From Gracilinema caldarium DSM 7334 (lineage in GTDB: Bacteria; Spirochaetota; Spirochaetia; Treponematales; Breznakiellaceae), in contig NC_015732.1 of NCBI RefSeq assembly GCF_000219725.1, positions 806,001 to 870,000 of the forward strand: a stretch of DNA of 64,000 bases, given 5' to 3'. Below, piece after piece: positions 52,197 to 62,333 of this stretch. The notes under the pieces were generated by a model. The model did not search any database, had not been told where the DNA came from, and saw nothing but the letters and a program-made list of their open reading frames with translations. A program made the translations under genes and the position numbers. The stretch's first letter is position 1, and every line of letters begins with the position of its first letter.

Positions 52197-52607
52197 GTGA
52201 AAACTATAAGGAATGTTCTTATTTTAGTTGATGAAGCGGATACGATTAAGGAAGTTGGCAGACAATTAGCAAGCTACATGGCCCCTGTTCATGTAGCTAT
52301 CGTAGATGCGGCAGATTTTGCTGCAACGGATCTTCTCCCTGCGGATGCTTATTTTTTAGGATGCCAAGAACCACACCCTGCCCGATTCTGCGAAGTAGAA
52401 CGGGTACTTAAGGGGATCAATCTGGCAGGCAGGCCCTGTGGCCTCTTTACGCTTTCTTCAAAAAGTGCTATCGAGTATCTTCGCTCAATTAGTCAGGATG
52501 CGGAATTGGCGGTCTTTTCAGAACCCCTTTTCTTTGAATCATTAAAACCTGTAGATAGGGCCCCCAAGGTGAAAGCCTGGGTTCATGCTGTGCTAGGTCG
52601 GAGTTAA
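52197..52607 (+). CDS. Flavodoxin-like-fold conserved hypothetical protein
   Basis: This 136-residue cytosolic protein starts at GTG. It alternates beta strands and helices: NVLILVDEAD, VHVAIVDAADF, ADAYFLGCQ, AGRPCGLFTLSSKSAIEYL. This is compatible with a flavodoxin-like or receiver-like fold, but no flavin-binding or phospho-acceptor motif is clear. I do not recognise a family with confidence. Its own promoter gives a nearly leaderless mRNA. The stop lies eight bases before apt, so the two genes are cotranscribed and a purine-salvage link is possible. Confidence 0.7.
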   Translation: MKTIRNVLILVDEADTIKEVGRQLASYMAPVHVAIVDAADFAATDLLPADAYFLGCQEPHPARFCEVERVLKGINLAGRPCGLFTLSSKSAIEYLRSISQDAELAVFSEPLFFESLKPVDRAPKVKAWVHAVLGRS

Positions 52608-52615
52608 GCTGTCAA

Positions 52616-53149
52616 ATGGAAACTAACTTTAATCTTGATGCTGCGATTCGTAAAGTGCCGGATTTCCCAAAGAAAGGGATTTTGTTTTATGATATCACTA
52701 GTATTCTTGCTAATCCCGAAGCCTTTAAATACTGTCTTGATGCGATGGAAGCTTTATATCGTAATGAACAGATTGATGCAGTAGCTGCGATTGAATCACG
52801 GGGCTTTGTGTTTGCCGCACCTTTTGCAGATCGTTTGGGGATTCCACTTATCCTCATTCGAAAAAAAGGAAAGTTGCCCGGAAAAACTCTTTCTAAAAAA
52901 TATCAGCTTGAATATGGTGAGGCAGAAATAGAGGTGCATCCAGAGGATGTACCCGTAGGAAAACAAGTTCTTGTGGTGGATGATCTTATTGCTACAGGGG
53001 GGACTCTCCGTGCTGCTACGGATCTCATTGCTTCTGCAGGGGCCAAGGTTGCAGGTCTTTTTGGTGTGGTTGGACTTCCATTTCTGAACTATCGAGCTGT
53101 ACTAGGAAATATTCCGATCAAAACATTAATTGAATATCACCATGAATAA
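52616..53149 (+). CDS. apt: Adenine phosphoribosyltransferase
   Basis: This 177-residue enzyme makes AMP from adenine and PRPP. N-terminal IRKVPDFPKKGILFYDITSIL, AIESRGFVFAAPFADRLGIPLILIRKKGKLPG, and the PRPP loop VLVVDDLIATGGTLRAA are diagnostic. It is the cytosolic partner of purine salvage with the Pnr transporter and DeoD elsewhere in the window. There is no strong SD, but the upstream gene ends eight bases before, so coupling is likely. tRNA-Gln follows with its own promoter. Confidence 0.95.
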   Translation: METNFNLDAAIRKVPDFPKKGILFYDITSILANPEAFKYCLDAMEALYRNEQIDAVAAIESRGFVFAAPFADRLGIPLILIRKKGKLPGKTLSKKYQLEYGEAEIEVHPEDVPVGKQVLVVDDLIATGGTLRAATDLIASAGAKVAGLFGVVGLPFLNYRAVLGNIPIKTLIEYHHE

Positions 53150-53164
53150 AAAAAGTCATTCCTG

Positions 53165-53193
53165 TTGACAAAAAAAATGTTATATGCTAGAGT
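53165..53193 (+). promoter_or_regulatory. Promoter of tRNA-Gln
   Basis: TTGACA (53165-53170), 17-base spacer, TAGAGT (53188-53193), 25 bases before the tRNA. Confidence 0.82.
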
Positions 53194-53217
53194 CCGGTCA
53201 TATTACATGATGCTTAT

Positions 53218-53288
53218 TCCCCGGTTGTGTAAGGGTAGCACGGCAGACTCTGGATCTGCTTGTGGGGGTTCGAATCCTCCCTGGGGAA
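53218..53288 (+). tRNA. tRNA-Gln (anticodon CTG)
   Basis: Cloverleaf: acceptor TCCCCGG/CTGGGGA with the U1-A72 pair typical of tRNA-Gln, anticodon stem GCAGA/TCTGC with loop CTCTGGA, T-arm GGGGG-TTCGAAT-CCTCC (one G-U), discriminator A. CCA is not encoded. Confidence 0.93.
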
Positions 53289-53294
53289 CGTTAT

Positions 53295-53332
53295 AAGCCC
53301 TTTTAAGAGCCGTTAGCTCTGCGGGGCTTTTT
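53295..53332 (+). terminator. Terminator between tRNA-Gln and tRNA-Glu
   Basis: Outer stem AAGCCC (53295-53300)/GGGCTT (53324-53329) encloses AGAGC (53306-53310)/GCTCT (53316-53320). A T-run follows. The tRNA-Glu gene begins nine bases further, so it depends on read-through or an unseen promoter. Confidence 0.7.
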
Positions 53333-53340
53333 ATGTCTCT

Positions 53341-53412
53341 GGCCCCTTCGTCTATCGGTTAGGACATGAGATTCTCAATCTTAAAAGAGGGGTTCAACTC
53401 CCCTAGGGGCTA
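53341..53412 (+). tRNA. tRNA-Glu (anticodon CTC)
   Basis: Cloverleaf: acceptor GGCCCCT/AGGGGCT (first pair G-U), anticodon stem TGAGA/TCTTA with loop TTCTCAA, T-arm AGGGG-TTCAACT-CCCCT, discriminator A. The TTCGTCTA D-arm start is typical of tRNA-Glu. CCA is not encoded. Confidence 0.93.
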
Positions 53413-53460
53413 TTTAAACCTTTTTTGTTGATGTAACATGGTATAAAGTTTCTAAATTCA

Positions 53461-53490
53461 TTGACCATTAAGAGCCATATCTTTTATAGT
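53461..53490 (+). promoter_or_regulatory. Promoter of the DUF5312-like gene
   Basis: TTGACC (53461-53466), 18-base spacer, TATAGT (53485-53490). The box ends seven bases before ATG 53498 and there is no SD, so the mRNA would begin at the ATG. Confidence 0.72.
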
Positions 53491-53497
53491 TCACAGT

Positions 53498-55204
53498 ATG
53501 TCATCTACAGGAACAATAGATACCTTTGAAAGATTAGCATCTCGGCTTTCTATCGAGGAACGGCAGGCTCTATTAGCAAAACTGTCCAGCTATGCTGTTT
53601 TATCCAAAGAAGTCTTGTTCCGTGAAGAAGAAATTTCACCAAAGATTGATGTTGAACTTCAATATAAAGAAACACCCTGGTATATTAAGCTGTTCTTGAT
53701 TATTCTTGGCTTTTTTCGAGGGAGAACACCTCTTAATCTTTTTGAGGAGCGGCTTATTGCATCCTTAGGTGCAATGATTGAAAACAGGGCGCCTGGCCTT
53801 TTTGATCGACGAAGAAATATGCTCATTTCTGGTTTCTGGGATGAAATACAATCTCTGAAAGAAGCCGCCCGTTTTTTTTATGAAGCTCTCGATATAAGCT
53901 TGAATAAAGATAAAGGGGCTTTTTTTTCTTTTCTTGCATCTTTAGAGCTTGATTTTATTCATCGCAGAATACTAACTGAAACAGATCCTGCAGCAATTGC
54001 TGCGGGTAATCCAAGTTTTACTGATGTGGATATTAAAAATACAATAAGCAGAACCTTAGATAGTATTTTTCAGGCTATTAATGAGGATGAACGCCGCATA
54101 ATGTATCGCAATGCCCGTTCCTTACATTGTCTTAAGGAGCTCTCGTCGTTTCTTTATGACAGGCTCTTATCTGCATTTAATCAGGATCATCAAACAAAAG
54201 GTCTCTCTGCACCAACCTATCTTGTATTGGATCAGCTTTATGCCTTAAGCAACATTCTCTATTCCCTACAAGAACCACCATCCATGGCGTTATTGGAGAC
54301 CCTTTTTATATTTCAGCTTCAGGAAAGGAATGTTGAGACCTCAATTGATTTACAAGATGAATTGAAGTCTCTTTTATCTCGAGCAGAAGAATCACTTGGC
54401 CGAATCAGACAATTTAACAAACGAATCCCCCTTACTGAAATCATTCGTTGCGCAAGCCGAAACTTGTCCTATATGCCTCAGATAATTACCGGTGGCGAGG
54501 ATTGGTTTGCAGTCTATAGAGATTATTGGAAAAAACAGATTGATGAACGATATACTCATTTTATACAGGAAAAACATAGACGAGAGCTCGTTGAGGAACT
54601 GCGGGATTTTCTTAAAGGCAACAGTATTAAAAGCCTTCAATATGTAGCAGAGGGAACAGATAAGGAAGGTATCCCGGTTCGTGGAACCTTCAGTCTTGCG
54701 TTTCTTCTTACCTTCTATTCTGTTCTTTTTATCGAAGATATTAATAAGGTCCTCAAACCTATCTTGATAGATGGCGAATTCTATAAAAAAGAAAACCGCA
54801 CTGAATTTACAGAAGCCTATAATGAATTATTAAAGCTTGGTGATACTATTCGTGCTTTTGATCAAAAACTTTCCCCCACAGGTGATTTGGGTAAACGATA
54901 TGATGTAGCCCGTCAGGAAATTACTGCACTCTCGGTGAAACGGCGAAAAATTCAGACCCTTGAAATGGAAGCCTCAGATGAAGCGGCTGATATTATTGCC
55001 CGAGCAGCTAAAGCATTGAAATCTTTAACTGCGGTTCTTGGTGGAATTATTAAAGGAGAAGCGGGTGGCCGATATGACTCTTTGGTTAACCTCGGAAGCC
55101 TCGCTGGGAAAAATGCTTCTTATATAGCAATGATAAAAAACACTCAGAGCAAAATTGAACGGGCTCTATATTTGCTTACAGAAATTTCAAAAATCGAGAC
55201 ATGA
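53498..55204 (+). CDS. Large treponemal cytosolic protein, DUF5312-like
   Basis: This 568-residue hydrophilic, largely helical protein has no signal peptide and no catalytic motif I can see. An N-terminal helical segment (RLASRLSIEERQALLAKL) is followed by a short amphipathic stretch (PWYIKLFLIILGFFRGRTP, about residues 60-80) that might touch the membrane. The C-terminal part has coiled-coil character. Its likeness to treponemal DUF5312 proteins and its position before pgeF and argS are the main clues. The start codon is preceded by a -10 box without SD. Confidence 0.72.
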   Translation: MSSTGTIDTFERLASRLSIEERQALLAKLSSYAVLSKEVLFREEEISPKIDVELQYKETPWYIKLFLIILGFFRGRTPLNLFEERLIASLGAMIENRAPGLFDRRRNMLISGFWDEIQSLKEAARFFYEALDISLNKDKGAFFSFLASLELDFIHRRILTETDPAAIAAGNPSFTDVDIKNTISRTLDSIFQAINEDERRIMYRNARSLHCLKELSSFLYDRLLSAFNQDHQTKGLSAPTYLVLDQLYALSNILYSLQEPPSMALLETLFIFQLQERNVETSIDLQDELKSLLSRAEESLGRIRQFNKRIPLTEIIRCASRNLSYMPQIITGGEDWFAVYRDYWKKQIDERYTHFIQEKHRRELVEELRDFLKGNSIKSLQYVAEGTDKEGIPVRGTFSLAFLLTFYSVLFIEDINKVLKPILIDGEFYKKENRTEFTEAYNELLKLGDTIRAFDQKLSPTGDLGKRYDVARQEITALSVKRRKIQTLEMEASDEAADIIARAAKALKSLTAVLGGIIKGEAGGRYDSLVNLGSLAGKNASYIAMIKNTQSKIERALYLLTEISKIET

Positions 55205-55216
55205 TGGAGAGCCTTT

Positions 55217-56011
55217 ATGAACATCTATCCCTTTAATCTTGTACTCGATCCCGTACTAAATGGTTTTGTCTTTACATTTATAGCTGATGGGAATCCGGTA
55301 TCCGATCCAGCCTGTTTTTTATCTACCGTTGATGCAGGAGATATGAAGTTTATCCCGGGTAGTAAAAATCCTAATCGACTTCGTTTTTTTACTGCCCTTG
55401 CAAAGCGACAGGATATGGAGAAGCTTCCAGTATATGCGGTAGAGCAGATTCATTCCCGTGATGTGGTTCTTGTAAAGGATGGATCACCGTACGATGTCCT
55501 ACAGGCTGACGGTCTTGCCACCACCTTGGCAGAGGCCTGGCTTTCGATCACTGTAGCCGATTGCCTTCCTATATTTTTACGGGATCGATCAGGAACATGT
55601 CGAGCTGTTCTTCATTCTGGCTGGAAAGGTACCGGCATTGTTGAAAAGGCTCTATCAATTTTTATTGATGAATGGCGAATACACCCAAGAGATATTCTTG
55701 CGGTACTTGGCCCCTGTATTTGTAGAGACTGTTATCAGGTAGATAGTGAGCGGGCTCATAATTTTGAAATAGAATTTGGCAAGTCCCCCGGGCCCTACCC
55801 ACTTGGTCCTGTGGTGCAGATGCGGCAGACTCAGATATCGGGTGTTACATATTATCTTGATCTGCAAGCCGCGAACGCACACCTTCTTGCAAAAGCAGGA
55901 GTAGAGGAACTGGCGATCTGTCAGAACTGTACGGTTACCGATCCTCGGCTTGGGTCATTCCGAAGACAGGGTGCAGCTTCTTATACCAGGATGGTAGCCC
56001 TTATCAATTGA
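55217..56011 (+). CDS. pgeF: Peptidoglycan editing factor PgeF/YfiH (polyphenol-oxidase family)
   Basis: This 264-residue Cu/Zn-type oxidoreductase-like protein is of the DUF152 family. In E. coli it removes wrongly inserted L-Ser from peptidoglycan precursors, and other members act on nucleosides. The metal ligands are visible: HSRDVVLV, ITVADCLPIF, AVLHSGWKGT, and GPCICRDCYQVD. ATG 55217 has TGGAGAG upstream, 12 bases after the DUF5312-like stop. It is probably cotranscribed with that gene. Confidence 0.9.
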   Translation: MNIYPFNLVLDPVLNGFVFTFIADGNPVSDPACFLSTVDAGDMKFIPGSKNPNRLRFFTALAKRQDMEKLPVYAVEQIHSRDVVLVKDGSPYDVLQADGLATTLAEAWLSITVADCLPIFLRDRSGTCRAVLHSGWKGTGIVEKALSIFIDEWRIHPRDILAVLGPCICRDCYQVDSERAHNFEIEFGKSPGPYPLGPVVQMRQTQISGVTYYLDLQAANAHLLAKAGVEELAICQNCTVTDPRLGSFRRQGAASYTRMVALIN

Positions 56012-56036
56012 GTTAATTATCAAACTATGGTATGGT
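56008..56036 (+). promoter_or_regulatory. Promoter of argS
   Basis: TTGAGT (56008-56013, overlapping the pgeF stop), 17-base spacer, TATGGT (56031-56036). Predicted start near 56043 leaves a 13-base leader containing AGGA before ATG 56056. Confidence 0.68.
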
Positions 56037-56055
56037 TAGGGTTCAGGATGGCACC

Positions 56056-57816
56056 ATGCAGGATATAAAAGAAATTTGGAAACATGAAATTGCCGCGGCA
56101 TTAACTGAATTGGCAAGGCAAAATGGAATTGCTGAACAGGTACTCAAAGATCAGGTGGTAGTTGAAATTCCACCAAAACCGGAGATGGGTGATCTAGGTA
56201 TCCCCATGTTCCCCTTTGCAAAAATGCTTCGGAAGGGACCACCCCAGATTGCTCAAGCTGTCATTGCCCATCTGGAAAAAGTCGGAACAAGCACCAGATG
56301 GGGTTCCGTAAAAGCAGAAGGTCCCTATGTGAATATTCGTCTTGAAAAATCCGCCGTGGCCAAACAGGTAGTAAGCTCAATTCTGGAACAGAAGGAGACC
56401 TTCGGCCGGCCTCAAAGTCTTACAAACAGTAAAATAATGGTAGAGTTTTCCAGTCCCAATACCAATAAACCCTTACATTTAGGGCATCTGCGTAACGATG
56501 TGCTGGGAGAGAGTATTTCCCGAATTCTTGCCGCCTGCGGTGCCCAGATCCGGAAGGTGTGTATTATTAACGACCGGGGAATTCATATTTGTAAGTCCAT
56601 GTTGGCCTATAAGGAATATGGTCAGGGAAAGACCCCTGAATCGGAGGGGGTTAAAAGTGACCGCTTTGTAGGGGACTGGTATGTTAAATTTCATAAAATG
56701 AGCCAGGAAGACCCTTCGGCTGAAGAACGGGCTCAGGAACTGCTCCGGAAGTGGGAACAGGGGGACCCGGAAACGGTTGCCCTTTGGAAGCAGATGAACC
56801 AGTGGGCCGTTGAAGGTGTTAAAAAGACCTATGAACGGACCGGAGTGTCCTTTGATCAATATTATTTTGAAAGCCAGACCTATCTTAAAGGCAAGGAAGA
56901 AGTGCTCAAGGGTCTTGAACAGGGGCTCTTTTATCGCGAAGAAGATGGTTCTGTGTGGGTGGATCTTACTGCGGAGGGGCTTGATAAAAAGGTACTGCTT
57001 CGTAAGGATGGAACATCTCTGTATATTACCCAGGATATTGGCACCGCAATCTTCCGACACCATGACTGGCCCTTTGAACGGCTTGTATATGTGGTTGGTT
57101 CGGAACAGCAATACCATTTTAAGGTGCTTTTTAAAGTCCTTGAAAAACTCGGTTATGATTGGGCCAAAAATCTGTACCATCTTTCCTATGGCATGGTAAA
57201 TCTGCCTGAAGGCAAAATGAAGAGCCGGGAAGGCACCGTTGTCGATGCGGATGATCTCATCGACAATCTGAAAGAAATGGCATTGCAGGAAATCCGGGAA
57301 AAGAACCGGGAGGAAGCGGTAGGGGATGGCGAATCGGTGGCAGAAAAAATAGCTGTAGGTGCCCTGCATTACTACCTGCTTCAGGTATCTCCTACGAAGG
57401 ATATGCTTTTTAATCCTAAGGAATCTCTTTCCTTTAATGGCAATACAGGACCCTATCTCCAGTATATGGGGGCGAGAATTTCCTCCATGCTCAGGAAGAA
57501 GACTGGAACCCTGGCAGAGTCAGGACAGATTAAACCGGAACTTTTAACCGGGGAAGCCGAATGGGCTCTCATTAAAACCCTGGCTGCCTATCCTGAGACG
57601 GTACAACTGGCGGCAACCCAGATGGACCCTTCGGTCATCGCGGCCTATCTCTATGAGTTATCCAAGGCTTTCAGCCGTTTTTACCATGATTGTCCCATTC
57701 TTAACGCCGAAACAGCGGATCTGGCCGCATCCCGGCTTGCCTTATCTCAGGCTGTTTTACAGGTATTGCGATCTGCCATGACCCTGGTTTGTATTCCCTT
57801 CCTGGATGTTATGTAA
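56056..57816 (+). CDS. argS: Arginyl-tRNA synthetase
   Basis: This 586-residue class I synthetase charges tRNA-Arg. HIGH appears as SSPNTNKPLHLGHLRND and the KMSKS loop as GKMKSREGTVVD. The N-terminal additional domain (about 1-110) and C-terminal anticodon-binding domain ending ALSQAVLQVLRSAMTLVCIPFLDVM are present. ATG 56056 is chosen over ATG 56032 because AGGATGG fits as SD and 56032 falls within the promoter. The window holds a long antisense frame here, which is a shadow. Confidence 0.95.
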   Translation: MQDIKEIWKHEIAAALTELARQNGIAEQVLKDQVVVEIPPKPEMGDLGIPMFPFAKMLRKGPPQIAQAVIAHLEKVGTSTRWGSVKAEGPYVNIRLEKSAVAKQVVSSILEQKETFGRPQSLTNSKIMVEFSSPNTNKPLHLGHLRNDVLGESISRILAACGAQIRKVCIINDRGIHICKSMLAYKEYGQGKTPESEGVKSDRFVGDWYVKFHKMSQEDPSAEERAQELLRKWEQGDPETVALWKQMNQWAVEGVKKTYERTGVSFDQYYFESQTYLKGKEEVLKGLEQGLFYREEDGSVWVDLTAEGLDKKVLLRKDGTSLYITQDIGTAIFRHHDWPFERLVYVVGSEQQYHFKVLFKVLEKLGYDWAKNLYHLSYGMVNLPEGKMKSREGTVVDADDLIDNLKEMALQEIREKNREEAVGDGESVAEKIAVGALHYYLLQVSPTKDMLFNPKESLSFNGNTGPYLQYMGARISSMLRKKTGTLAESGQIKPELLTGEAEWALIKTLAAYPETVQLAATQMDPSVIAAYLYELSKAFSRFYHDCPILNAETADLAASRLALSQAVLQVLRSAMTLVCIPFLDVM

Positions 57817-57850
57817 GGCAGGAAGTGGGAACAGGGCTCGGTACAACCTA

Positions 57851-57880
57851 TTGACTTAAAGGGAATTGCTGGTGTATAAA
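57851..57880 (+). promoter_or_regulatory. Promoter of the rplU-prp-rpmA operon
   Basis: TTGACT (57851-57856), 18-base spacer, TATAAA (57875-57880). GGTGTATAAACACC forms a small palindrome across the -10 box. Leader is about 37 bases and ends GAGGG before ATG 57924. Confidence 0.72.
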
Positions 57881-57923
57881 CACCGAAGTATTATTATCCG
57901 AATAGAATCGAGGGCGATTGTTC

Positions 57924-58235
57924 ATGTACGCACTGGTAGAATTTAAAGGCAAACAGTACAAGGCTGAAAAAGGCGCCTTGTTAAAAGTGGATAGGATTGA
58001 TGCTGAAGTTGGTTCCGCTGTGGATATCGACTCGGTACTCCTTGTATCTGGCGATACGGTTTCCGTCGGGGCTCCCTATGTAAAGGGTGCTTCTGTTAAG
58101 GCGGTTGTGGAAAATCACGGCAAAGACAAGAAGATTATTGTCTTTAAGTATATGCCAAAGAAAGATTACCGCCGCAAGAAGGGCCACCGGCAGCAGTATT
58201 CCTATATCCGTATCCAGGATATTGTAGGAGCTTAA
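57924..58235 (+). CDS. rplU: 50S ribosomal protein L21
   Basis: This 103-residue ribosomal protein binds 23S rRNA. It begins MYALVEFKGKQYKAEKG and ends KKDYRRKKGHRQQYSYIRIQDI, both conserved. ATG 57924 is preferred over TTG 57918 by alignment and SD spacing (GAGGG about ten bases away). It is first in rplU-prp-rpmA, the standard bacterial order. Confidence 0.97.
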   Translation: MYALVEFKGKQYKAEKGALLKVDRIDAEVGSAVDIDSVLLVSGDTVSVGAPYVKGASVKAVVENHGKDKKIIVFKYMPKKDYRRKKGHRQQYSYIRIQDIVGA

Positions 58236-58244
58236 TTCCTTTCT

Positions 58245-58580
58245 ATGGTTGCCGTCGACGTTGTCCTTGATCCCGCAGGGCTTATAAAGTCCTGTAAAGT
58301 TTCCGGACACGCCGGCGCTGGGCCACGAAATGGCGATGTGGTATGTGCCGCCGTTTCAGTTCTTTCCCGGACGGCCCTCAGGACCCTTACAAAAACAGAT
58401 GGGGTTACTGCACGGGGAAAAGCACCCCAAAGGGGGGAATTGTTCATGGAAATCGATTATACCGAGGCTTCTAAAGATCAGGTTGCCGGAATTACGGCCT
58501 TTCTTCTGGAAGGTATGTTATCGGTGTCAGAAGAATTTCCTGAACATTGCTGTGTTCGAATACAAAGAGAGCGGAGGTAG
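58245..58580 (+). CDS. prp: Ribosomal-processing cysteine protease Prp (YsxB family)
   Basis: This 111-residue protein has the Prp catalytic pair His22 ([12 protein letters not shown]) and Cys34 (VVCAAVSVL). In Firmicutes Prp removes an N-terminal extension from L27. It sits between rplU and rpmA as usual. Here, however, L27 has no visible extension (see findings), so its target is unclear or it has another role. There is no strong SD; it starts 10 bases after rplU. Confidence 0.92.
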   Translation: MVAVDVVLDPAGLIKSCKVSGHAGAGPRNGDVVCAAVSVLSRTALRTLTKTDGVTARGKAPQRGELFMEIDYTEASKDQVAGITAFLLEGMLSVSEEFPEHCCVRIQRERR

Positions 58581-58584
58581 CAAT

Positions 58585-59935
<1,351 letters not shown>

Positions 59936-59943
59936 TAGGGGTC

Positions 59944-61131
59944 ATGAAGATTGCAGTATTTGGAGGCAGTTTTAACCCAGTTCATTATGGTCATCTGGCT
60001 TTAGCTGAACTAGTGTTGCAAAAATTAAAGTATGATCTGATTGTATTTATACCAGCTTATCAATCTCCACTCAAAGAAGCTACCCTTGGAGCCACTCCCC
60101 AGGATCGTCTTGATATGCTTATAGCCGCCCTTTCAGGGCATCCTCGATGTATTATAGATGACTGTGAGATTCGGCGTGGTGGTCTATCCTACACAATTGA
60201 TACAATTAACGATATAGAAGAACGATATCAAAGTGAACAAAAGCTAGGTTTAATAATTGGAGATGATCACCTCGTATCGTTTCATAAATGGAAAGATGCA
60301 ACTTTGATTGCTCAGAAAACCGAATTACTTGTAGCAAGCAGAGCGCCAAAGCAGCATTACAATTTCCCTTATCCCTTTGTTGGGATTGATAATCCAAAAT
60401 GGATGGTATCCTCCAGTGAAATTCGAGATAGAATTGCACATTCTGCAGACTGGACTCATCTTGTGCCTCCTGCAGTGGCTTCTATTATCAAGGACAGGTT
60501 TTTATATACAAGCTGGGAACAGAATTCTCGAGAAAAGTCATGTTGTGTAAGTTTTTCATCAAACTTTATTAACTTGATAGAAGATATCGCCCGCTCCTGG
60601 TTATCATCGAGTCGTTATCTTCATTCTAAAAATGTGGCAGTGCTTTCTGCCCAATTGTGCAGGCGTTTTCAGATTGATGAACAACTGGGTTATCTTGCAG
60701 GTATAGCCCATGATATATGCAAACATTGGAAATCAGAACAAATACTTAAACTCGTTCAATATGATGGGCTGCCTGTAGACTCGATAGAGAAGGAAAAACC
60801 TGAATTGATGCATGGAAGGGCAGCAGCAATGTATTTAAAGGAGTACCATGGTATTACCGATAAAGCTTTATTACAGGCCATCCAAATGCATACCTTTGGA
60901 GGTCCCCATATGGGAGATCTCGCGAAAATCGTCTATATTGCTGATAAAATTGAGCCTTCTCGATCTGATATAAATTCTGCATTGCGCATCGCTTGTAGAA
61001 CCGCACCCTTACCAGTATTATTTGCTCAGGTGGTTTGGGACACTGTGCAGTACTTACAAAAACAAGGAAAATTACTGACTCGAGAAACGGCTGCTCTTCT
61101 TAAAGAATTACAGCAGGAGGGACTCCTGTGA
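59944..61131 (+). CDS. nadD: NadD-YqeK fusion: nicotinate-nucleotide adenylyltransferase plus HD-domain hydrolase
   Basis: This 395-residue protein joins two enzymes. Residues 1-195 are NadD (GGSFNPVHYGHLALAE with HxGH, and SSSEIRDRI near its end), which makes NaAD from NaMN and ATP. Residues 205-395 are an HD-domain of the YqeK type (HSKNVAVLSAQL, AGIAHDICKHW, HGRAAAMYL, MHTFGG), known to cleave Ap4A. In most bacteria these are adjacent separate genes. An AGGGG SD lies close to ATG 59944. The lytR gene overlaps its stop by four bases. Confidence 0.92.
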   Translation: MKIAVFGGSFNPVHYGHLALAELVLQKLKYDLIVFIPAYQSPLKEATLGATPQDRLDMLIAALSGHPRCIIDDCEIRRGGLSYTIDTINDIEERYQSEQKLGLIIGDDHLVSFHKWKDATLIAQKTELLVASRAPKQHYNFPYPFVGIDNPKWMVSSSEIRDRIAHSADWTHLVPPAVASIIKDRFLYTSWEQNSREKSCCVSFSSNFINLIEDIARSWLSSSRYLHSKNVAVLSAQLCRRFQIDEQLGYLAGIAHDICKHWKSEQILKLVQYDGLPVDSIEKEKPELMHGRAAAMYLKEYHGITDKALLQAIQMHTFGGPHMGDLAKIVYIADKIEPSRSDINSALRIACRTAPLPVLFAQVVWDTVQYLQKQGKLLTRETAALLKELQQEGLL

Positions 61132-62333
61132 AACGGTTGAATTTTGACTCCAGTATTATGTTGATGATACTGATTATATTAATTGTACTTGTTGGTGGAA
61201 TAGGTATTTACATTTTTAGTAAAACAGATCCCCTTGAAGAAATATTAAGTGATGAACGGGTTATGAATATCCTGTTAAATATTGAACAGGATAAAAAAGT
61301 TATTGGATCCTATGTGGTTTTATATTATCCCCCAACAAAACGGGTTAGTGTGTTTGACATTCCTATAGAAACTGGCCTTATCATTAAATCCCTTAATCGA
61401 GTTGATCGTATAGATGTTTTATATAAAGGTCTGGAGAGCCCTGAATATATCAAAGAAATTGAAAACCTTTTAGGGATACGTATACCCTTTTCGGTAACTA
61501 TTACTATCACCAATCTGGAAAAAATTATTGATCTAATTGAAGGGATACATTTGTTCATTCCAGAGAAAGTTGAACAGTATAATCCGCAAATTCCAATGTT
61601 ATTTCCATCTGGCTTTGTAAAACTTGATGGAAACAAAGCTGTAGCATATGCTACGTATACCTTAGATAAAGATGATCCTGAAACTGAAGCTTTAATTACG
61701 AGAAAACAAAAGACGATTATCGCATTACTTACCGGTTTGAACGAGAAACGAATGTTATTAAGGGATCCGAAGGTTAGAGCCTTCTTTACTTCTTTTATTT
61801 CTACAAAATTGAATGCTGAATCTACCTTAAGAATATTTCAGGAGTTGACTCAGCTAGATGTACAAAGATTGGCTATGCAAAGGGTTGGTGGTACGATAAA
61901 GCAGGTTTCTGGTAAAACGTTGCTTTTTCCTTTTTATGATGGGGTTTTAATCAAAGAGATTGTGAAGCAGGCTATTTCGGGTTTGGTTCGTCAAGGTGAA
62001 GGCGAATTCCCTGATCGGGTGTTTACCGTTGAGGTTCTTAATGGCACGCCAAGTATTGGACTAGCAAGAAATACATCAGAATTGTTAAAGGGTTTCGGTT
62101 ATGATGTTCTTTCATATGGCAATGCTGATCGAAATGATTATGAAAAGACCATCATTATTGATCGATCGAAATATCCCGAAGTTGCACAAGCTTTAGCAGA
62201 TGTAATCAAATGTAAAAATATCACAACAAGCAATAATATCGATACACCAGAAATGTCCCAGGATTTGAATTATTCTGCGGATTTTACACTTATTATAGGG
62301 AAGGATTTTAATGGACGATATGTTACATACTAA
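61128..62333 (+). CDS. LytR-CpsA-Psr family protein with LytR_C domain
   Basis: This 401-residue protein has one N-terminal membrane helix (about 8-30) and an extracytoplasmic LCP-like domain (about 55-240), including TKRVSVFDIPIETG and GNKAVAYATYTL. A C-terminal LytR_C domain follows (about 300-365, VFTVEVLNGTPSIGLARNTSELLKGFGYDVLSYGNA). LCP proteins attach glycopolymers to the cell wall; the function in a spirochaete is uncertain. The arginine and aspartate catalytic residues are not obvious to me. It starts at GTG 61128 with GGAGG. Confidence 0.82.
   Translation: MKRLNFDSSIMLMILIILIVLVGGIGIYIFSKTDPLEEILSDERVMNILLNIEQDKKVIGSYVVLYYPPTKRVSVFDIPIETGLIIKSLNRVDRIDVLYKGLESPEYIKEIENLLGIRIPFSVTITITNLEKIIDLIEGIHLFIPEKVEQYNPQIPMLFPSGFVKLDGNKAVAYATYTLDKDDPETEALITRKQKTIIALLTGLNEKRMLLRDPKVRAFFTSFISTKLNAESTLRIFQELTQLDVQRLAMQRVGGTIKQVSGKTLLFPFYDGVLIKEIVKQAISGLVRQGEGEFPDRVFTVEVLNGTPSIGLARNTSELLKGFGYDVLSYGNADRNDYEKTIIIDRSKYPEVAQALADVIKCKNITTSNNIDTPEMSQDLNYSADFTLIIGKDFNGRYVTY

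Noticed and set aside
53341-53412. Possible pseudo-tRNA because of the G1-U72 pair and U-rich anticodon stem
   Set aside because: All stems pair and the anticodon loop is standard for Glu; treated as a functional tRNA.
56479-57369. 296-codon minus-strand frame inside argS
   Set aside because: ArgS motifs are clear on the plus strand; the antisense product has no signature and no start signals.
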